Shown: positions 50,970 to 60,268, counted from the first letter of the stretch. The stretch: 64,000 nucleotides of DNA from Pontiellaceae bacterium B12219 (GCA_029432795.1 JARNMJ010000014.1:23264-87263), one strand, 5' to 3'. The notes: generated from the letters alone by a model not told the origin. Translations and numbers: made by a program.

Positions 50970-51714
50970 AATACGACGTTCGGTTTTGAGGTTTCCGGCG
51001 GGACTTTTTTCGCTTTTCCCGTTCCTGTTCCATAAAGCCGGGAGAGGCCAGCATCAGCGCCATCATCAGAAACAGCCCAAAGGCCGTACCCACCGGGAAA
51101 ATCAGCATATTGCACACTGCCAGCGCATAGCCCGCCGTGATTCCCCACATCTTCGTCTGCATCACACCCAGCGAGGTAATCAGCGACAGCACACTCAACA
51201 GCCCGAAAACAATCTGGAGCGTCATACCGACCACCGGATCGTCGTGAACTTTCATGAAAAAATGGACGGTCATTCCCAGATAGAGCAGCGTCACAATCAC
51301 ACTGCACACCGGCAGCAGAACCAACCAGAAAGTACTGGTCTTTTTCTTTTCTTTACGTTTCGTATTCGAAGGTCGGATATGATTCCGATTCCATTTTTCC
51401 ATCGTTTTCGGAGCGGAATAAATCGACGTCATATCCTGCTCATCCGTCGGCGTTTCCCATTCCGCAGAGCGATGGTGTTTTCCTGAACGCCTATGAGAAC
51501 GGCGGCGCGAACCTCGAGAGTGCGGAAGCTCAAAAAAGCCGATTGCTCCCATTGAAAAAACGGAAAAAAAGAGCAATGTGACATTTGCTTTTTTTCGGCT
51601 GTTATACGCTTCCTGTAATTCTCCGCTTTCCTGCATTTGTTTTAGTGTGTTGGCCGACAAACCGGCCAACACGGCAAAAACAACGATTCCTATAACTCGT
51701 AAAGACCGCAGCAT
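50962..51714 (-). CDS. Polytopic membrane protein of unknown function
   Basis: 250 aa. There are helices at ~5-20 and ~46-62 (VTLLFFSVFSMGAIGFF), then a long Arg/Ser/His-rich cytoplasmic loop (SRGSRRRSHRRSGKHH), then four more helices (~130-152, 168-190, 195-210, 213-230). No family recognised. It has a good sigma-70-like promoter with the TAGTA-N5-TACTA palindrome just upstream of the -35. RBS AAGAGGAGGAACC before ATG 51714. It overlaps putP by 8 bp at the 3' ends. Confidence 0.7.
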   Translation of the reverse strand: MLRSLRVIGIVVFAVLAGLSANTLKQMQESGELQEAYNSRKKANVTLLFFSVFSMGAIGFFELPHSRGSRRRSHRRSGKHHRSAEWETPTDEQDMTSIYSAPKTMEKWNRNHIRPSNTKRKEKKKTSTFWLVLLPVCSVIVTLLYLGMTVHFFMKVHDDPVVGMTLQIVFGLLSVLSLITSLGVMQTKMWGITAGYALAVCNMLIFPVGTAFGLFLMMALMLASPGFMEQEREKRKKSRRKPQNRTSYST

Positions 51715-51750
51715 GGTTCCTCCTCTTTATTTCCCCATGTAAGCGGTTCC

Positions 51751-51778
51751 ACATTAAATATCTATAAGGATTTGTCAA
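51751..51778 (-). promoter_or_regulatory. Promoter of the 51714 membrane protein gene
   Basis: On the minus strand TTGACA (51773-51778), a 16-bp spacer, TAATGT (51751-51756), about 37 bp before the ATG. Confidence 0.6.
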
Positions 51779-51787
51779 CGATCCAGC

Positions 51788-51802
51788 TAGTATTTTGTAC
51801 TA
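51788..51802. promoter_or_regulatory. Palindrome TAGTA-TTTTG-TACTA, candidate regulator site
   Basis: Lies 9 bp upstream of the -35 of the 51714 gene. The same arms with spacer TTTTT occur at 13785-13799 before the RHH gene. Its position upstream of the -35 would suit an activator. Confidence 0.45.
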
Positions 51803-51815
51803 ACTCGGTACGGTT

Positions 51816-54392
51816 TTACCGAATGCATAACCCGTTTTCATCAACATCTACCTCAATCACAGAGCCTTCCATTTTCTGCCCGGAAATAATCAGCCGGGAG
51901 ATCGGTGTTTCCAAATGCTGGAGAATATAGCGCTTCAGCGGACGGGCACCGTAAACCGGATCATAGCCCGCCTCCGCAATGTATTTTTCAGCCTGCTCCG
52001 TCACGGAAAGTTCAATGCGCTGTTGCTCCAGCCGTTGTCCCAATTCCTTGACTAACAGACTTACAATACTGGTGATTTCGCCCAGCGTCAGCGGCTTGAA
52101 CAACACGGTTTCATCCACCCGGTTCAGAAACTCCGGCCGGAAATGAGCACGCAATGCGGCCTCCACCGATTGTCGAGCCTCTTCCGAAATATGCCCTTCG
52201 TCATCAATTCCACCCAACAGATGGGTCGACCCGATATTGCTGGTCATAATGATAATCGTATTTTTGAAACTGACCGTCCGCCCGTGCGAATCCGTCAAAC
52301 GTCCGTCTTCCAGGATCTGGAGCAGCACGTTGAACACATCCGAATGCGCCTTTTCAATTTCGTCAAGCAGCACCACCGAATAGGGTTTACGCCGCACGGC
52401 TTCGGTCAGCTGTCCCCCTTCTTCAAATCCGACATAGCCGGGAGGTGCACCGACCAAACGGGAAACCGTATGTTTTTCCATATACTCACTCATATCGATT
52501 CGCACCATATTGGTTTCCGAATCGAACAGCTCCCACGCCAGTGTACGCGCCAGCTCCGTTTTACCCACACCGGTCGGTCCCAGAAACAGGAACGAACCAA
52601 TCGGGCGGTTCGGATTTTTAATCCCGGCCCGCGCACGCAAAACAGCATCGGCCACAGCCTGAACCGCTTCATCCTGACCAATCACCCGTTCGTGCAGAAC
52701 ATCGTCCAACTTGAGCAGTTTTTCGCGCTCTCCTTCCAGCAGCTTCGTCACCGGAATACCGGCCCAGCGGGCAATCACTTCGGCAATTTCCTCCTCCGTC
52801 ACTTCCTCGCGCAGCAGACTTCCGGCTTCGCGCCCGGCCATTGCCTTTTCGGCTTCCATCAACTGTTTTTCAATGGTTGGAATTGACCCGTGCCGCAATT
52901 TCGCCACGCGTTCCAGATCGTATTCCCGCTCCGCTTTCTCGGCTTCCTGACGCGCCAGCTCCAGGCTTTCGCGCAATACACGAACCTGATCAATCGCACC
53001 CTTTTCATTTTCCCACTGCGTCTTCATCACATCAGATTCCGACCGCAGATCCGCCAGTTCTTTTTTCAGCGCAGCGAGCCGCTCCTTGCTGGCATCGTCT
53101 TTTTCTTTTTTCAGCGCGGTTTCTTCAATTTCCAGCCGCATCACCTTCCGGGTAATTTCATCCAGCTCTGCCGGCATCGAATCGATTTCCGTACGAATCG
53201 TTGCACACGCTTCATCCATCAGGTCAATGGCTTTATCCGGCAGAAAACGGTCGGAAATATACCGATCCGAAAGGACCGCCGAAGATACCAGTGCCGCATC
53301 CTGAATACGCACACCATGATGCACTTCAAACCGTTCCTTTAATCCGCGCAGAATGGAAATCGTGTCCTCCACCGTCGGCACATCCACCAACACCGGCTGG
53401 AACCGACGTTCCAGCGCCGCATCTTTTTCAATGTGCTGACGATGTTCATCCAACGTGGTTGCACCGATACAGTGCAGTTCGCCGCGCGCCAGCATCGGCT
53501 TCAGCATATTGCCCGCATCCGATGAGCCCTCGGTTTTACCCGCGCCCACAATCGTATGCAGCTCGTCGATAAACAGAATAATCCGGCCTTCCGATTCCTT
53601 GATTTCGTGCAGCACCGCTTTCAACCGCTCTTCAAATTCACCGCGATATTTTGCGCCCGCCATCAGCGCCGTCATATCCAGCGCCCAGATGGATTTATCT
53701 TTCAGCCCTTCCGGCACGTCGCCGCGCACAATCCGCTGCGCCAGCCCTTCCACGATGGCGGTTTTACCCACGCCCGGCTCACCGATCAGCACCGGATTGT
53801 TTTTCGTTTTTCGCGAGAGAATACGGATCACCGAACGGATTTCCGAATCTCTTCCAATCACCGGATCCATTTTTCCGGACCGCGCGGTCTGCACCAGATC
53901 CACGCCGTATTTATCCAGCGCTTCATATTGGCTTTCAGGATTATCAGATGTGACCCGCTGATTTCCACGCACCTTTTCCAACGCCTGGAAAACCGCATTG
54001 CGGTCCACACCGTTTTCTTTCAGTGCCTTCAATTCATCCGAAAAAACCAGCAGCAGGTGCTCCACCGAAACAAATTCATCCTTCAGCTTTTTGGCTTCAT
54101 CGCCCGCTTTCACCAGCAACTGGTTCAGCCGCTGTGTAATGTAAATCTTGCCCGATTCCGTTGCTCCGGAAACCCGCGGCCGTTTTTCAAGTTCCTGTTC
54201 AAGCTGCGCCGTAATCACCGGAACCGAAGCTCCGATGTTTTCAATCAGTCGGGGCGCCAGTCCGTTTTCCTGTTCAAGCAAGGCCAGCAGTATGTGCTCA
54301 GCATCCATTTCCTGATGCCCGAAACGCAGTGCCTTCACCTGCCCCTGCTGCATCGCTTCTTTCACTTTTTGCGTCGTTTTATTCATGTCCAT
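51816..54392 (-). CDS. clpB: ATP-dependent chaperone ClpB
   Basis: 858 aa Hsp100 disaggregase. The N domain (residues 1-150) is followed by AAA-1 ([37 protein letters not shown]), the coiled-coil middle domain (~400-530, Glu/Lys-rich, [16 protein letters not shown]) and AAA-2 ([39 protein letters not shown]). The middle domain marks ClpB rather than ClpA or ClpC. It rescues aggregated proteins with DnaK. No CIRCE element was seen upstream. An exact palindrome copy (53977) encodes FQALE at ~139. Confidence 0.97.
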   Translation of the reverse strand: MDMNKTTQKVKEAMQQGQVKALRFGHQEMDAEHILLALLEQENGLAPRLIENIGASVPVITAQLEQELEKRPRVSGATESGKIYITQRLNQLLVKAGDEAKKLKDEFVSVEHLLLVFSDELKALKENGVDRNAVFQALEKVRGNQRVTSDNPESQYEALDKYGVDLVQTARSGKMDPVIGRDSEIRSVIRILSRKTKNNPVLIGEPGVGKTAIVEGLAQRIVRGDVPEGLKDKSIWALDMTALMAGAKYRGEFEERLKAVLHEIKESEGRIILFIDELHTIVGAGKTEGSSDAGNMLKPMLARGELHCIGATTLDEHRQHIEKDAALERRFQPVLVDVPTVEDTISILRGLKERFEVHHGVRIQDAALVSSAVLSDRYISDRFLPDKAIDLMDEACATIRTEIDSMPAELDEITRKVMRLEIEETALKKEKDDASKERLAALKKELADLRSESDVMKTQWENEKGAIDQVRVLRESLELARQEAEKAEREYDLERVAKLRHGSIPTIEKQLMEAEKAMAGREAGSLLREEVTEEEIAEVIARWAGIPVTKLLEGEREKLLKLDDVLHERVIGQDEAVQAVADAVLRARAGIKNPNRPIGSFLFLGPTGVGKTELARTLAWELFDSETNMVRIDMSEYMEKHTVSRLVGAPPGYVGFEEGGQLTEAVRRKPYSVVLLDEIEKAHSDVFNVLLQILEDGRLTDSHGRTVSFKNTIIIMTSNIGSTHLLGGIDDEGHISEEARQSVEAALRAHFRPEFLNRVDETVLFKPLTLGEITSIVSLLVKELGQRLEQQRIELSVTEQAEKYIAEAGYDPVYGARPLKRYILQHLETPISRLIISGQKMEGSVIEVDVDENGLCIR
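53977..53991. repeat. P15 palindrome, exact copy
   Basis: TTCCA-ACGCC-TGGAA; encodes FQALE in clpB. Confidence 0.88.
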
Positions 54393-54634
54393 AATCTAGA
54401 CCTCCATTAAAATTCAAAGGTACTAATGCACCGATCGTGCCAACGCATAAACCCCTTATTTTACAACAATTGGAAGGTTCCAACCTCCGGAAAGCGCGCC
54501 ATTCCGCCCACCAGTGCGACAAGATGGCGCTGGAGGGGCGACGTCCTCGACGACCCGCATGCGGGGCTGAAACATAACCCCGCCATTTATAGAGCACAAA
54601 ACCATCGGAATCTGTGGATCATCCAACCGAACTC

Positions 54635-55690
54635 ATGTACAAAACCTGCATGCAATTTTTCGAACAATTGATCAGTACACAAATCGGGCTCGTGGTGGCT
54701 TTTGCTGCCGTGGCCGCTTTAATCGTCATTTCCGGAATCAAGTTAAGCGTCTACGGCGATGCGCTCGGCGACCGCACCGGGCTTGGCAGCGGATTAATCG
54801 GACTCGTTTTTCTGGCCGGCGTCACCAGTCTGCCTGAAGTGGTGGTTTCGCTGACGTCCGTGCTTCAGGCAACCGACCCGGCCACCGGCGCCGATATGGC
54901 CACCGGAAATATGCTGGGATCGAATGTGTTCAACCTGCTGATTCTTGCATTTATGGCGCTGCTCTTCTCAGCCAAATTCAAACCGCAGGAAATGAAAAAC
55001 AACCATACCGATTCAGCGGTCTACGGTCTGATTATGCTTGTTATTTTTTCTGTCGCATTTCTGACCTCCCGCTATGCCAAACTGCAGGTTCCAATCCTTG
55101 GATGTTCCTGGCCGGTGCTGGCACTGCCGATTGCCTATGTACTCATGCTGATGCGGGAGCACCGCAATCATCAGGACTCAACGGAAGAACAACTACCTGC
55201 AGAATCCGATCTCGCCAGCCAGCCGGCCCCGAAGTTCTATTCCATTCTGCTCGGACTCTGCGGACTGATTATCGGCGGCGGGGTGCTTCTCTCTATTCTT
55301 GGGGCACGTATGGCCCTGCCGCCGGAACTCGGAGGTTTCGGGTTGGAAGCCAGTCTCATCGGCACCCTGTTTCTGGCCATCTCCACCAGCCTGCCGGAAC
55401 TGGTCATATCTTTCGCCAGCATTCGACTGGGCTTTCTGGAAATGGCGGTCGGTAATGTACTCGGCAGCAATATGTTCAACCTGCTGATCATCTTCATCGC
55501 CGATACCGCCCTGCGCGGCCACAGCATGCTGCGTCAGGCTTCTTCCAAACATTGGACGAGCGTCATTCTGATTCTTGCCCTCACCTTTATGGCCGGAGCC
55601 TTGCTGCGCACAAAAACCCGCGTCGCCTCCTCAATCATCGCCATTCTGATGATCGGCCTTTATGCCCTGGCCATGTCCTTTTTTATGTAA
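54635..55690 (+). CDS. Na+/Ca2+ exchanger (CaCA family)
   Basis: 351 aa from ATG 54635; GTG 54614 and ATG 54650 are alternatives. Two homologous halves carry the alpha repeats: GLVFLAGVTSLPEVVVSLTSV with ATGNMLGSNVFNLLIL in the first, and GTLFLAISTSLPELVISFASI with AVGNVLGSNMFNLLII in the second. About ten helices. It exports calcium using sodium or proton gradients. Two one-mismatch palindrome copies (55089 and 55543). Confidence 0.92.
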   Translation: MYKTCMQFFEQLISTQIGLVVAFAAVAALIVISGIKLSVYGDALGDRTGLGSGLIGLVFLAGVTSLPEVVVSLTSVLQATDPATGADMATGNMLGSNVFNLLILAFMALLFSAKFKPQEMKNNHTDSAVYGLIMLVIFSVAFLTSRYAKLQVPILGCSWPVLALPIAYVLMLMREHRNHQDSTEEQLPAESDLASQPAPKFYSILLGLCGLIIGGGVLLSILGARMALPPELGGFGLEASLIGTLFLAISTSLPELVISFASIRLGFLEMAVGNVLGSNMFNLLIIFIADTALRGHSMLRQASSKHWTSVILILALTFMAGALLRTKTRVASSIIAILMIGLYALAMSFFM

Positions 55691-55742
55691 CCCGGAAACG
55701 CCCCCTGCCCCAATACTGGCCGCGCGGCAACCAACCGGACGT

Positions 55743-57200
55743 TTATTTTTCTGATGATTTTTTCTTCACAGAATAGTCCGCGGCGGTAAGTGACGTCATC
55801 GGATCGTTCAGTTCATCCATTTGTTTTTCCAGTAAAGCTGTCAGCTGAGTCAGCTTGGCGGCATACTCCGGATTAGCCGCGAGATCGTTCATTTCCTGCG
55901 GATCCTTTGCCAGATTAAAGAGCTTTTTCGTATTAATGGTCGGATAGACAATCAGCTTCCAGCCCTCTTTCGTAATCATCCGCTGTGTTCCCACATAAGC
56001 TCCGTAAATCGCATCATAATGCTTTGTTGTTTTGCCCTGAAGCAAAGGCAGCAGACTTTGGAAATCCACGCCCTCGGCATCAGCTCCCGCCAGTTCAAGC
56101 GCTGTGGCCATTACATCCTGCAGATAGATCGGCGTATCAATTTTTGAATGGGACTTCACGTTCGGACCAACCACCATGAACGGCACGCGCACACTGTCAT
56201 CATACTGATTCTGCTTTCCGACGAGCCCGTGGTGTCCAACCGCCAGGCCGTGATCCGCGGTAAAGATGATGTAGGTATTTTCAGCCTGCCCGGTTTCTTC
56301 CAAGGTTTGGAGAATCCGCCCGATCTGATCATCCATGTGGGTGATCAGCGCAAAGTATTCCTGCCGATTCACCTTCACGCTGTATTCCGTGCGCGGATAC
56401 GGCATCAACCGTTCATCGCGCAGCCCTTTTCCACAGATCGCTTCTGCATCCGGATATTCCGGCAAAAAGTTTTCAGGCACTTCAATGCGTTCCAGCGGAT
56501 ACCTATCGACATATTCCTTCGGTGCCTGACGCGGATCGTGTGCGGCATTGAAAGCCAAATACATGAAGAAAGGTTTATCATCTTTTGCGGCCTGCTCCAG
56601 AAATTCAACGCTGTCGTTGGCCACCACTTCGCTCCAATGAGTGCCGCCCTTCCAGAAACCGCCATACTGCGGATCCCACGGCTTCCACCCGTTGGCATAA
56701 TCCTCTTCATCCTTCGGGCGATTATATCCGGCATTGGTTTGATTCGGCATACCGGCACGCACGTGCTTCGCGGAATCGAACACGGATGGTGCGGGCACGG
56801 GAACATGCCATTTTCCCGTCATATAGGTTCGATATCCCGCCTCAGACATACGCTGCGACCACATCCGTTTTTCACTCGCATACTCTTTTAAATTTGTTGC
56901 CTTCGCATTCCAGACAAACCGCCCGGAATTGAGCATGGCCCGACTGGCCACACACACAGCCCCGTTCCAGGCGCCCATATTATAGGCGTGCGTGAAGGTG
57001 GCTCCCTGTTCAACCAATGTATCCAAGTGCGGCGTATCGATATCCAGCATGCCGTAGGCCCCGATGGTTTCGTAGCTCATATCATCCGCAAAAATGAAGA
57101 GAATATTCGACTTTTCAGCAGCAATCGCCGCCGATGACACAATCAGTAGAACGGATGATATTATATGTGTATTGAATCGTTTCACAGTAGCTTTCTCCAC
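55743..57200 (-). CDS. S1-family sulfatase
   Basis: 485 aa with a signal peptide (ISSVLLIVSSAAIA). NILFIFADDMSYETIGAYG supplies metal Asp residues. CVASRAML is the formylglycine motif (C-x-A-S-R variant). GKWHVP follows, and the distal DHGLAVGHHGLVGKQNQYDDSVRVPFMV block supplies metal and substrate residues. The layout resembles choline-sulfatase/idurosulfatase-like enzymes. It cleaves sulfate esters, probably from algal polysaccharide, in keeping with the GH115 gene. No anaerobic maturase was seen in the window. Confidence 0.93.
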   Translation of the reverse strand: MEKATVKRFNTHIISSVLLIVSSAAIAAEKSNILFIFADDMSYETIGAYGMLDIDTPHLDTLVEQGATFTHAYNMGAWNGAVCVASRAMLNSGRFVWNAKATNLKEYASEKRMWSQRMSEAGYRTYMTGKWHVPVPAPSVFDSAKHVRAGMPNQTNAGYNRPKDEEDYANGWKPWDPQYGGFWKGGTHWSEVVANDSVEFLEQAAKDDKPFFMYLAFNAAHDPRQAPKEYVDRYPLERIEVPENFLPEYPDAEAICGKGLRDERLMPYPRTEYSVKVNRQEYFALITHMDDQIGRILQTLEETGQAENTYIIFTADHGLAVGHHGLVGKQNQYDDSVRVPFMVVGPNVKSHSKIDTPIYLQDVMATALELAGADAEGVDFQSLLPLLQGKTTKHYDAIYGAYVGTQRMITKEGWKLIVYPTINTKKLFNLAKDPQEMNDLAANPEYAAKLTQLTALLEKQMDELNDPMTSLTAADYSVKKKSSEK

Positions 57201-57216
57201 GCTCGTTTTTTTAATT

Positions 57217-58227
57217 TTAAATATTTCCCTCTATGTCAGAGCCAATTTTAACAACAGTACGGCCTCTTATTTTTCCGGCCAGAATCGCTTCTGCAGCCGA
57301 GGGCAATTCTGCAAAACCAATCTCGTTTACGCCTTTTTCCAGCATTTCCAAATCGAGTCCTGTTGAAAGACGCCGCCAGGCTTCTTTTCGACGAGCCGTC
57401 GGGGTCATCACCGAATCAATGCCACAGAGCGTTACGCCCCGCAGAATAAAGGGAGCTACAGACGCCGGAAGTTCCATCGATTCCGCAAGGCCACAGGCCG
57501 CCACCGCTCCGCCGTACTTGATTTGGCTCAGCACATTCGCCAGCGTATTTCCGCCGGCCACATCAATGGCCCCGGCCCATTGTTCACGGGCGAGCGGCCG
57601 CGCTTTTTCAGAAAACTGTTTTCGGTCCAGCACCTCTGCCGCACCGATCCCTTCAAGAAATTCCTGTTCACTGCGCCGGCCGGTAACGGCCGCCACACGA
57701 TAGCCCAATTGAGCCAGCAGCATAATGGCCACACTTCCAACACCTCCGGCGGCACCGGTCACCAAAACAGTTCCAGAGTCTGGAAGAATACCGTGTTTTT
57801 CCAATGCCATCACACACAGCATTGAAGTAAAGCCTGCCGTTCCAATCATCATTGCCTGCCGCGTGCTTATTCCATTCGGCAGAGGCACCAGCCAGTCGCC
57901 ATTCACCCGAGCCAGCTCACTGTATCCACCATGATGCGTCTCTCCCACACCATAGCCCGTGAGCAAAACGCGATCGCCCGCTGCAAAATCGGGATGGTCC
58001 GACTTCGTCACGCAGCCGGCAAAGTCAATGCCGGGAATCAGGGGAAAGCGACGAACGACCGGAGCCTTGGACGTCAGCGCCAAACCGTCTTTATAATTAA
58101 GCCCTGAATACTCAACCCGGACCGTAACGTCGCCCGGCATCAGGTCCTGCTCCCTCAGTTGCAGAAGTTCCAGCTCGGTTCCCTTTTCACTTTTCGAAAT
58201 TTGATAGGCTGTGAACTGTTCCGACAT
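57217..58227 (-). CDS. MDR-family oxidoreductase, AcuI/YhdH type (acrylyl-CoA reductase-like)
   Basis: 336 aa from ATG 58227, fixed by AGGAGATT 5 nt upstream; a longer frame to 58368 would overlap truA. The YhdH/AcuI layout is clear: VRVEYSGLNYKDGLALTS, PLIPGIDFAGCV, DRVLLTGYGVGETHHGGYSELARV, VLVTGAAGGVGSVAIMLLAQLGY (NADP site) and GIDSVMTPTARRKEAW. AcuI reduces acryloyl-CoA in DMSP or propionate metabolism. Here no dddP or acuK-like gene is nearby, so the substrate is open. Confidence 0.9.
   Translation of the reverse strand: MSEQFTAYQISKSEKGTELELLQLREQDLMPGDVTVRVEYSGLNYKDGLALTSKAPVVRRFPLIPGIDFAGCVTKSDHPDFAAGDRVLLTGYGVGETHHGGYSELARVNGDWLVPLPNGISTRQAMMIGTAGFTSMLCVMALEKHGILPDSGTVLVTGAAGGVGSVAIMLLAQLGYRVAAVTGRRSEQEFLEGIGAAEVLDRKQFSEKARPLAREQWAGAIDVAGGNTLANVLSQIKYGGAVAACGLAESMELPASVAPFILRGVTLCGIDSVMTPTARRKEAWRRLSTGLDLEMLEKGVNEIGFAELPSAAEAILAGKIRGRTVVKIGSDIEGNI
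57771..57785. repeat. P15 palindrome, exact copy
   Basis: TTCCA-GAGTC-TGGAA in the AcuI-like gene (minus-strand reading L-P-D-S-G-T). Confidence 0.88.
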
Positions 58228-58246
58228 CGCAATCTCCTGGTGCTGA

Positions 58247-58990
58247 TTAATAAAAAACTTTCCAAAGGAAGAGCCCATGCGGCTGGGCGGTCTGTACCTT
58301 GGCGGTACGTTTTCCGTGCTCAAGAATATCAAGGGCGGCTTTAGGTTCCAAGCGGCCCATACCGACATGAATCAGAAATCCCGCCAACCCGCGCACCATT
58401 TTATACAAAAACCCGTTGCCCTGCACTTCAATCGTAATATCCGCGCCGTGCTTGCGCACGTAGAGCGAATGAATGGTACGAACAGTACTTTTAATCGGCA
58501 CTTTCCGATTGGCCGCAAACGGCGCGAAATCGTGTTCTCCCACCAAATAAGCCGCTGCATTACGCATCCGTTCAATATCCAGCGGACGCCCTTCCTGCAG
58601 TCGGTACAAACGTTTGGTCGGCGGAACAATCAGTCCATTATAAATGAAATAGCGATACTCTTTCCCGACCGCACTGAAACGCGCATGAAAATCATCTGAA
58701 ACCTGCTCCAGCGAATTGATGCGGATATCGCCGTCGAGCTGGGCATTAAGTCCGCGCATGAAAAACTTCGGCTGAATTTTTTTCGGCAAGTCAAAATGAG
58801 CAATCTGCCCGCGCGCATGCACACCGGTGTCGGTACGGCCCGACGATTCCACCCGCACATGCTCCTGCGAGGTCATCTCGGCCAGCAGCCGTTCAAGTTC
58901 ACCCTGCACTGTTTTTAAGTTCGGTTGCACCTGCCAGCCCGAATAATTCGTGCCGTCGTAAGAAACATTAATTTTATAGCGCGTAGACAT
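58247..58990 (-). CDS. truA: tRNA pseudouridine synthase A
   Basis: 247 aa from ATG 58990 (MSTRYKINVSYDG). The catalytic Asp is in ESSGRTDTGVHARGQIAHF, with DFHARFSAVGKEYRYFI, GEHDFAPFAANRK and FLYKMVRGLAGFLIHVG following. It modifies U38-40 in tRNA. The GGAAG used as ribosome site is the 3' arm of an exact palindrome copy (59003), so the palindrome may affect its translation. Confidence 0.96.
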   Translation of the reverse strand: MSTRYKINVSYDGTNYSGWQVQPNLKTVQGELERLLAEMTSQEHVRVESSGRTDTGVHARGQIAHFDLPKKIQPKFFMRGLNAQLDGDIRINSLEQVSDDFHARFSAVGKEYRYFIYNGLIVPPTKRLYRLQEGRPLDIERMRNAAAYLVGEHDFAPFAANRKVPIKSTVRTIHSLYVRKHGADITIEVQGNGFLYKMVRGLAGFLIHVGMGRLEPKAALDILEHGKRTAKVQTAQPHGLFLWKVFY

Positions 58991-59002
58991 AAGCCGCATA
59001 AC

Positions 59003-59017
59003 TTCCAATCATTGGAA
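59003..59017. repeat. P15 palindrome, exact copy upstream of truA
   Basis: TTCCA-ATCAT-TGGAA, 13 bp before the truA ATG. Paired with the copy at 59035. Confidence 0.92.
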
Positions 59018-59034
59018 GAAAACGGCAAGTCTAT

Positions 59035-59049
59035 TTCCAAGGATTGGAA
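59035..59049. repeat. P15 palindrome, exact intergenic copy
   Basis: TTCCA-AGGAT-TGGAA, 32 bp (about three helical turns) from the copy at 59003, in the divergent truA/DUF3142 promoter region. Confidence 0.92.
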
Positions 59050-59110
59050 AAATCGGGTGCCCGGAAATATAGGTTTGTCTCAAAGCATCCCGCCCCCTAG
59101 ATTACCTATC

Positions 59111-60268
59111 ATGAAGCACATCGCCCCCATCCTCTGCCTGATTTTCCTTAGCGGAATGTGCCGCGCTCAGCATGCTTTTTATGTCTGGCAGCAACTTTGG
59201 TCCGATAACGTACTGGAAGCTGTTTTGGAGGAACCGGCTACCACGCTGTATCCCGTTGTGACGGTGATGCCGGTAACCGGAGAAAGCACCTTGATGCAAA
59301 TTCCGTGGGAAAAACTGAAAGAAACAAAACATCGGTTTGTTCCGGTTATCCGCATTCCGCTGAAGGCTTTCAATCGTCCCGATATTGAAACAGAGCTGGT
59401 TCGTCTGGCCGATAAACTGACGCAATTTGATGAAATCCAGCTGGATCTGGATTGTCCGGAACGCCGAATACAGGAATACACCGCCTTGCTTTCCAAGCTT
59501 CGGAAAAAACTGCCGCAGCCCATTTTATCGATCACCGTACTGCCCAGTCATATGGGCAACCGGTCGTTCCGTGAGCTCGTAAAAACAACTGACTATTATG
59601 TTCTGCAGGTACACGGGCTTTCCGTTCCGAAGCATCTGAACGATACCGCCGAACTGCTGAACCGGAAAACGGCCGATCGCGCCATCGAACAGGCGGAGGC
59701 ACTCGGACATCCCTACGCCATTGCCCTTCCCTGCTATGCCTACGAACTGAACTTCAACCCGGAAACCGGACAGTTTTCCAGCCTGACCGCCGAAGGCCCC
59801 GCCCGCCGAAAACCATCCATCAAAAAACGGATTGCCGCCGATCCGATGGATCTGGTGGAACTGGTTGCCCGTTTCCAATCCCTGGAACAGGCCCGGCAAA
59901 TTATCTGGTTTCGACTGCCCGCTGCAGGCGACCGCCTCTGCCTGCCGCGTCCAACCCTTGAAAAAATTAAAGCCGGAATTCTTCCTGCCCCGGGAATACA
60001 TTGCGAAGCCACTCCCATCAGTCCGACAACCGTTGAACTGACTCTGCACAACACCAATATCATCCACGCCACGGTGGCAGAACTGGCACTGAAGTGGGAC
60101 CATCCGACAGGCGCTTTCGATCTCTATCAACCGATTTCAACCCCGGATAAAATTCCCGGTCAACTACCGAAAAGACTGACCGCTCCGATTCCTCCTCCCG
60201 GCCACCCCCTTAAACTGGGTTGGTTTTCAACAGCAAACCCTCCAACCATCACAGTAAATCTAAAATGA
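59111..60268 (+). CDS. Secreted DUF3142-like protein
   Basis: 385 aa with signal peptide (IAPILCLIFLSGMCRAQ). Residues ~18-250 resemble DUF3142 (AFYVWQQLWSDNVLEAVLE, FDEIQLDLDCPERRIQEYTALLSKL, LSITVLPSHM, YVLQVHGL), a TIM-barrel-like putative carbohydrate-active domain. The C-terminal beta part is of unknown type. ATG 59111 is chosen because the upstream frame overlaps truA. It overlaps the next gene by 4 bp (ATGA). Palindrome copy 59873 encodes FQSLE. Confidence 0.8.
   Translation: MKHIAPILCLIFLSGMCRAQHAFYVWQQLWSDNVLEAVLEEPATTLYPVVTVMPVTGESTLMQIPWEKLKETKHRFVPVIRIPLKAFNRPDIETELVRLADKLTQFDEIQLDLDCPERRIQEYTALLSKLRKKLPQPILSITVLPSHMGNRSFRELVKTTDYYVLQVHGLSVPKHLNDTAELLNRKTADRAIEQAEALGHPYAIALPCYAYELNFNPETGQFSSLTAEGPARRKPSIKKRIAADPMDLVELVARFQSLEQARQIIWFRLPAAGDRLCLPRPTLEKIKAGILPAPGIHCEATPISPTTVELTLHNTNIIHATVAELALKWDHPTGAFDLYQPISTPDKIPGQLPKRLTAPIPPPGHPLKLGWFSTANPPTITVNLK
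59873..59887. repeat. P15 palindrome, exact copy
   Basis: TTCCA-ATCCC-TGGAA; encodes FQSLE in the DUF3142-like gene. Confidence 0.9.

Noticed and set aside
54393..54613. GC-rich stretch upstream of the CaCA antiporter with short inverted pieces (around 54478-54585)
   Set aside because: No coherent RNA fold, ORF or known element could be supported; the open frames here are shadows.
58228..58368. Upstream extension of the AcuI-like reading frame
   Set aside because: It would overlap truA by over 100 bp; the ATG at 58227 has a good ribosome site and matches the family N-terminus.
10395..59887. P15 copies as REP elements, IS ends or transcription terminators
   Set aside because: No conserved flanks, no T-runs, short 5-bp arms, and most copies lie inside intact conserved genes.
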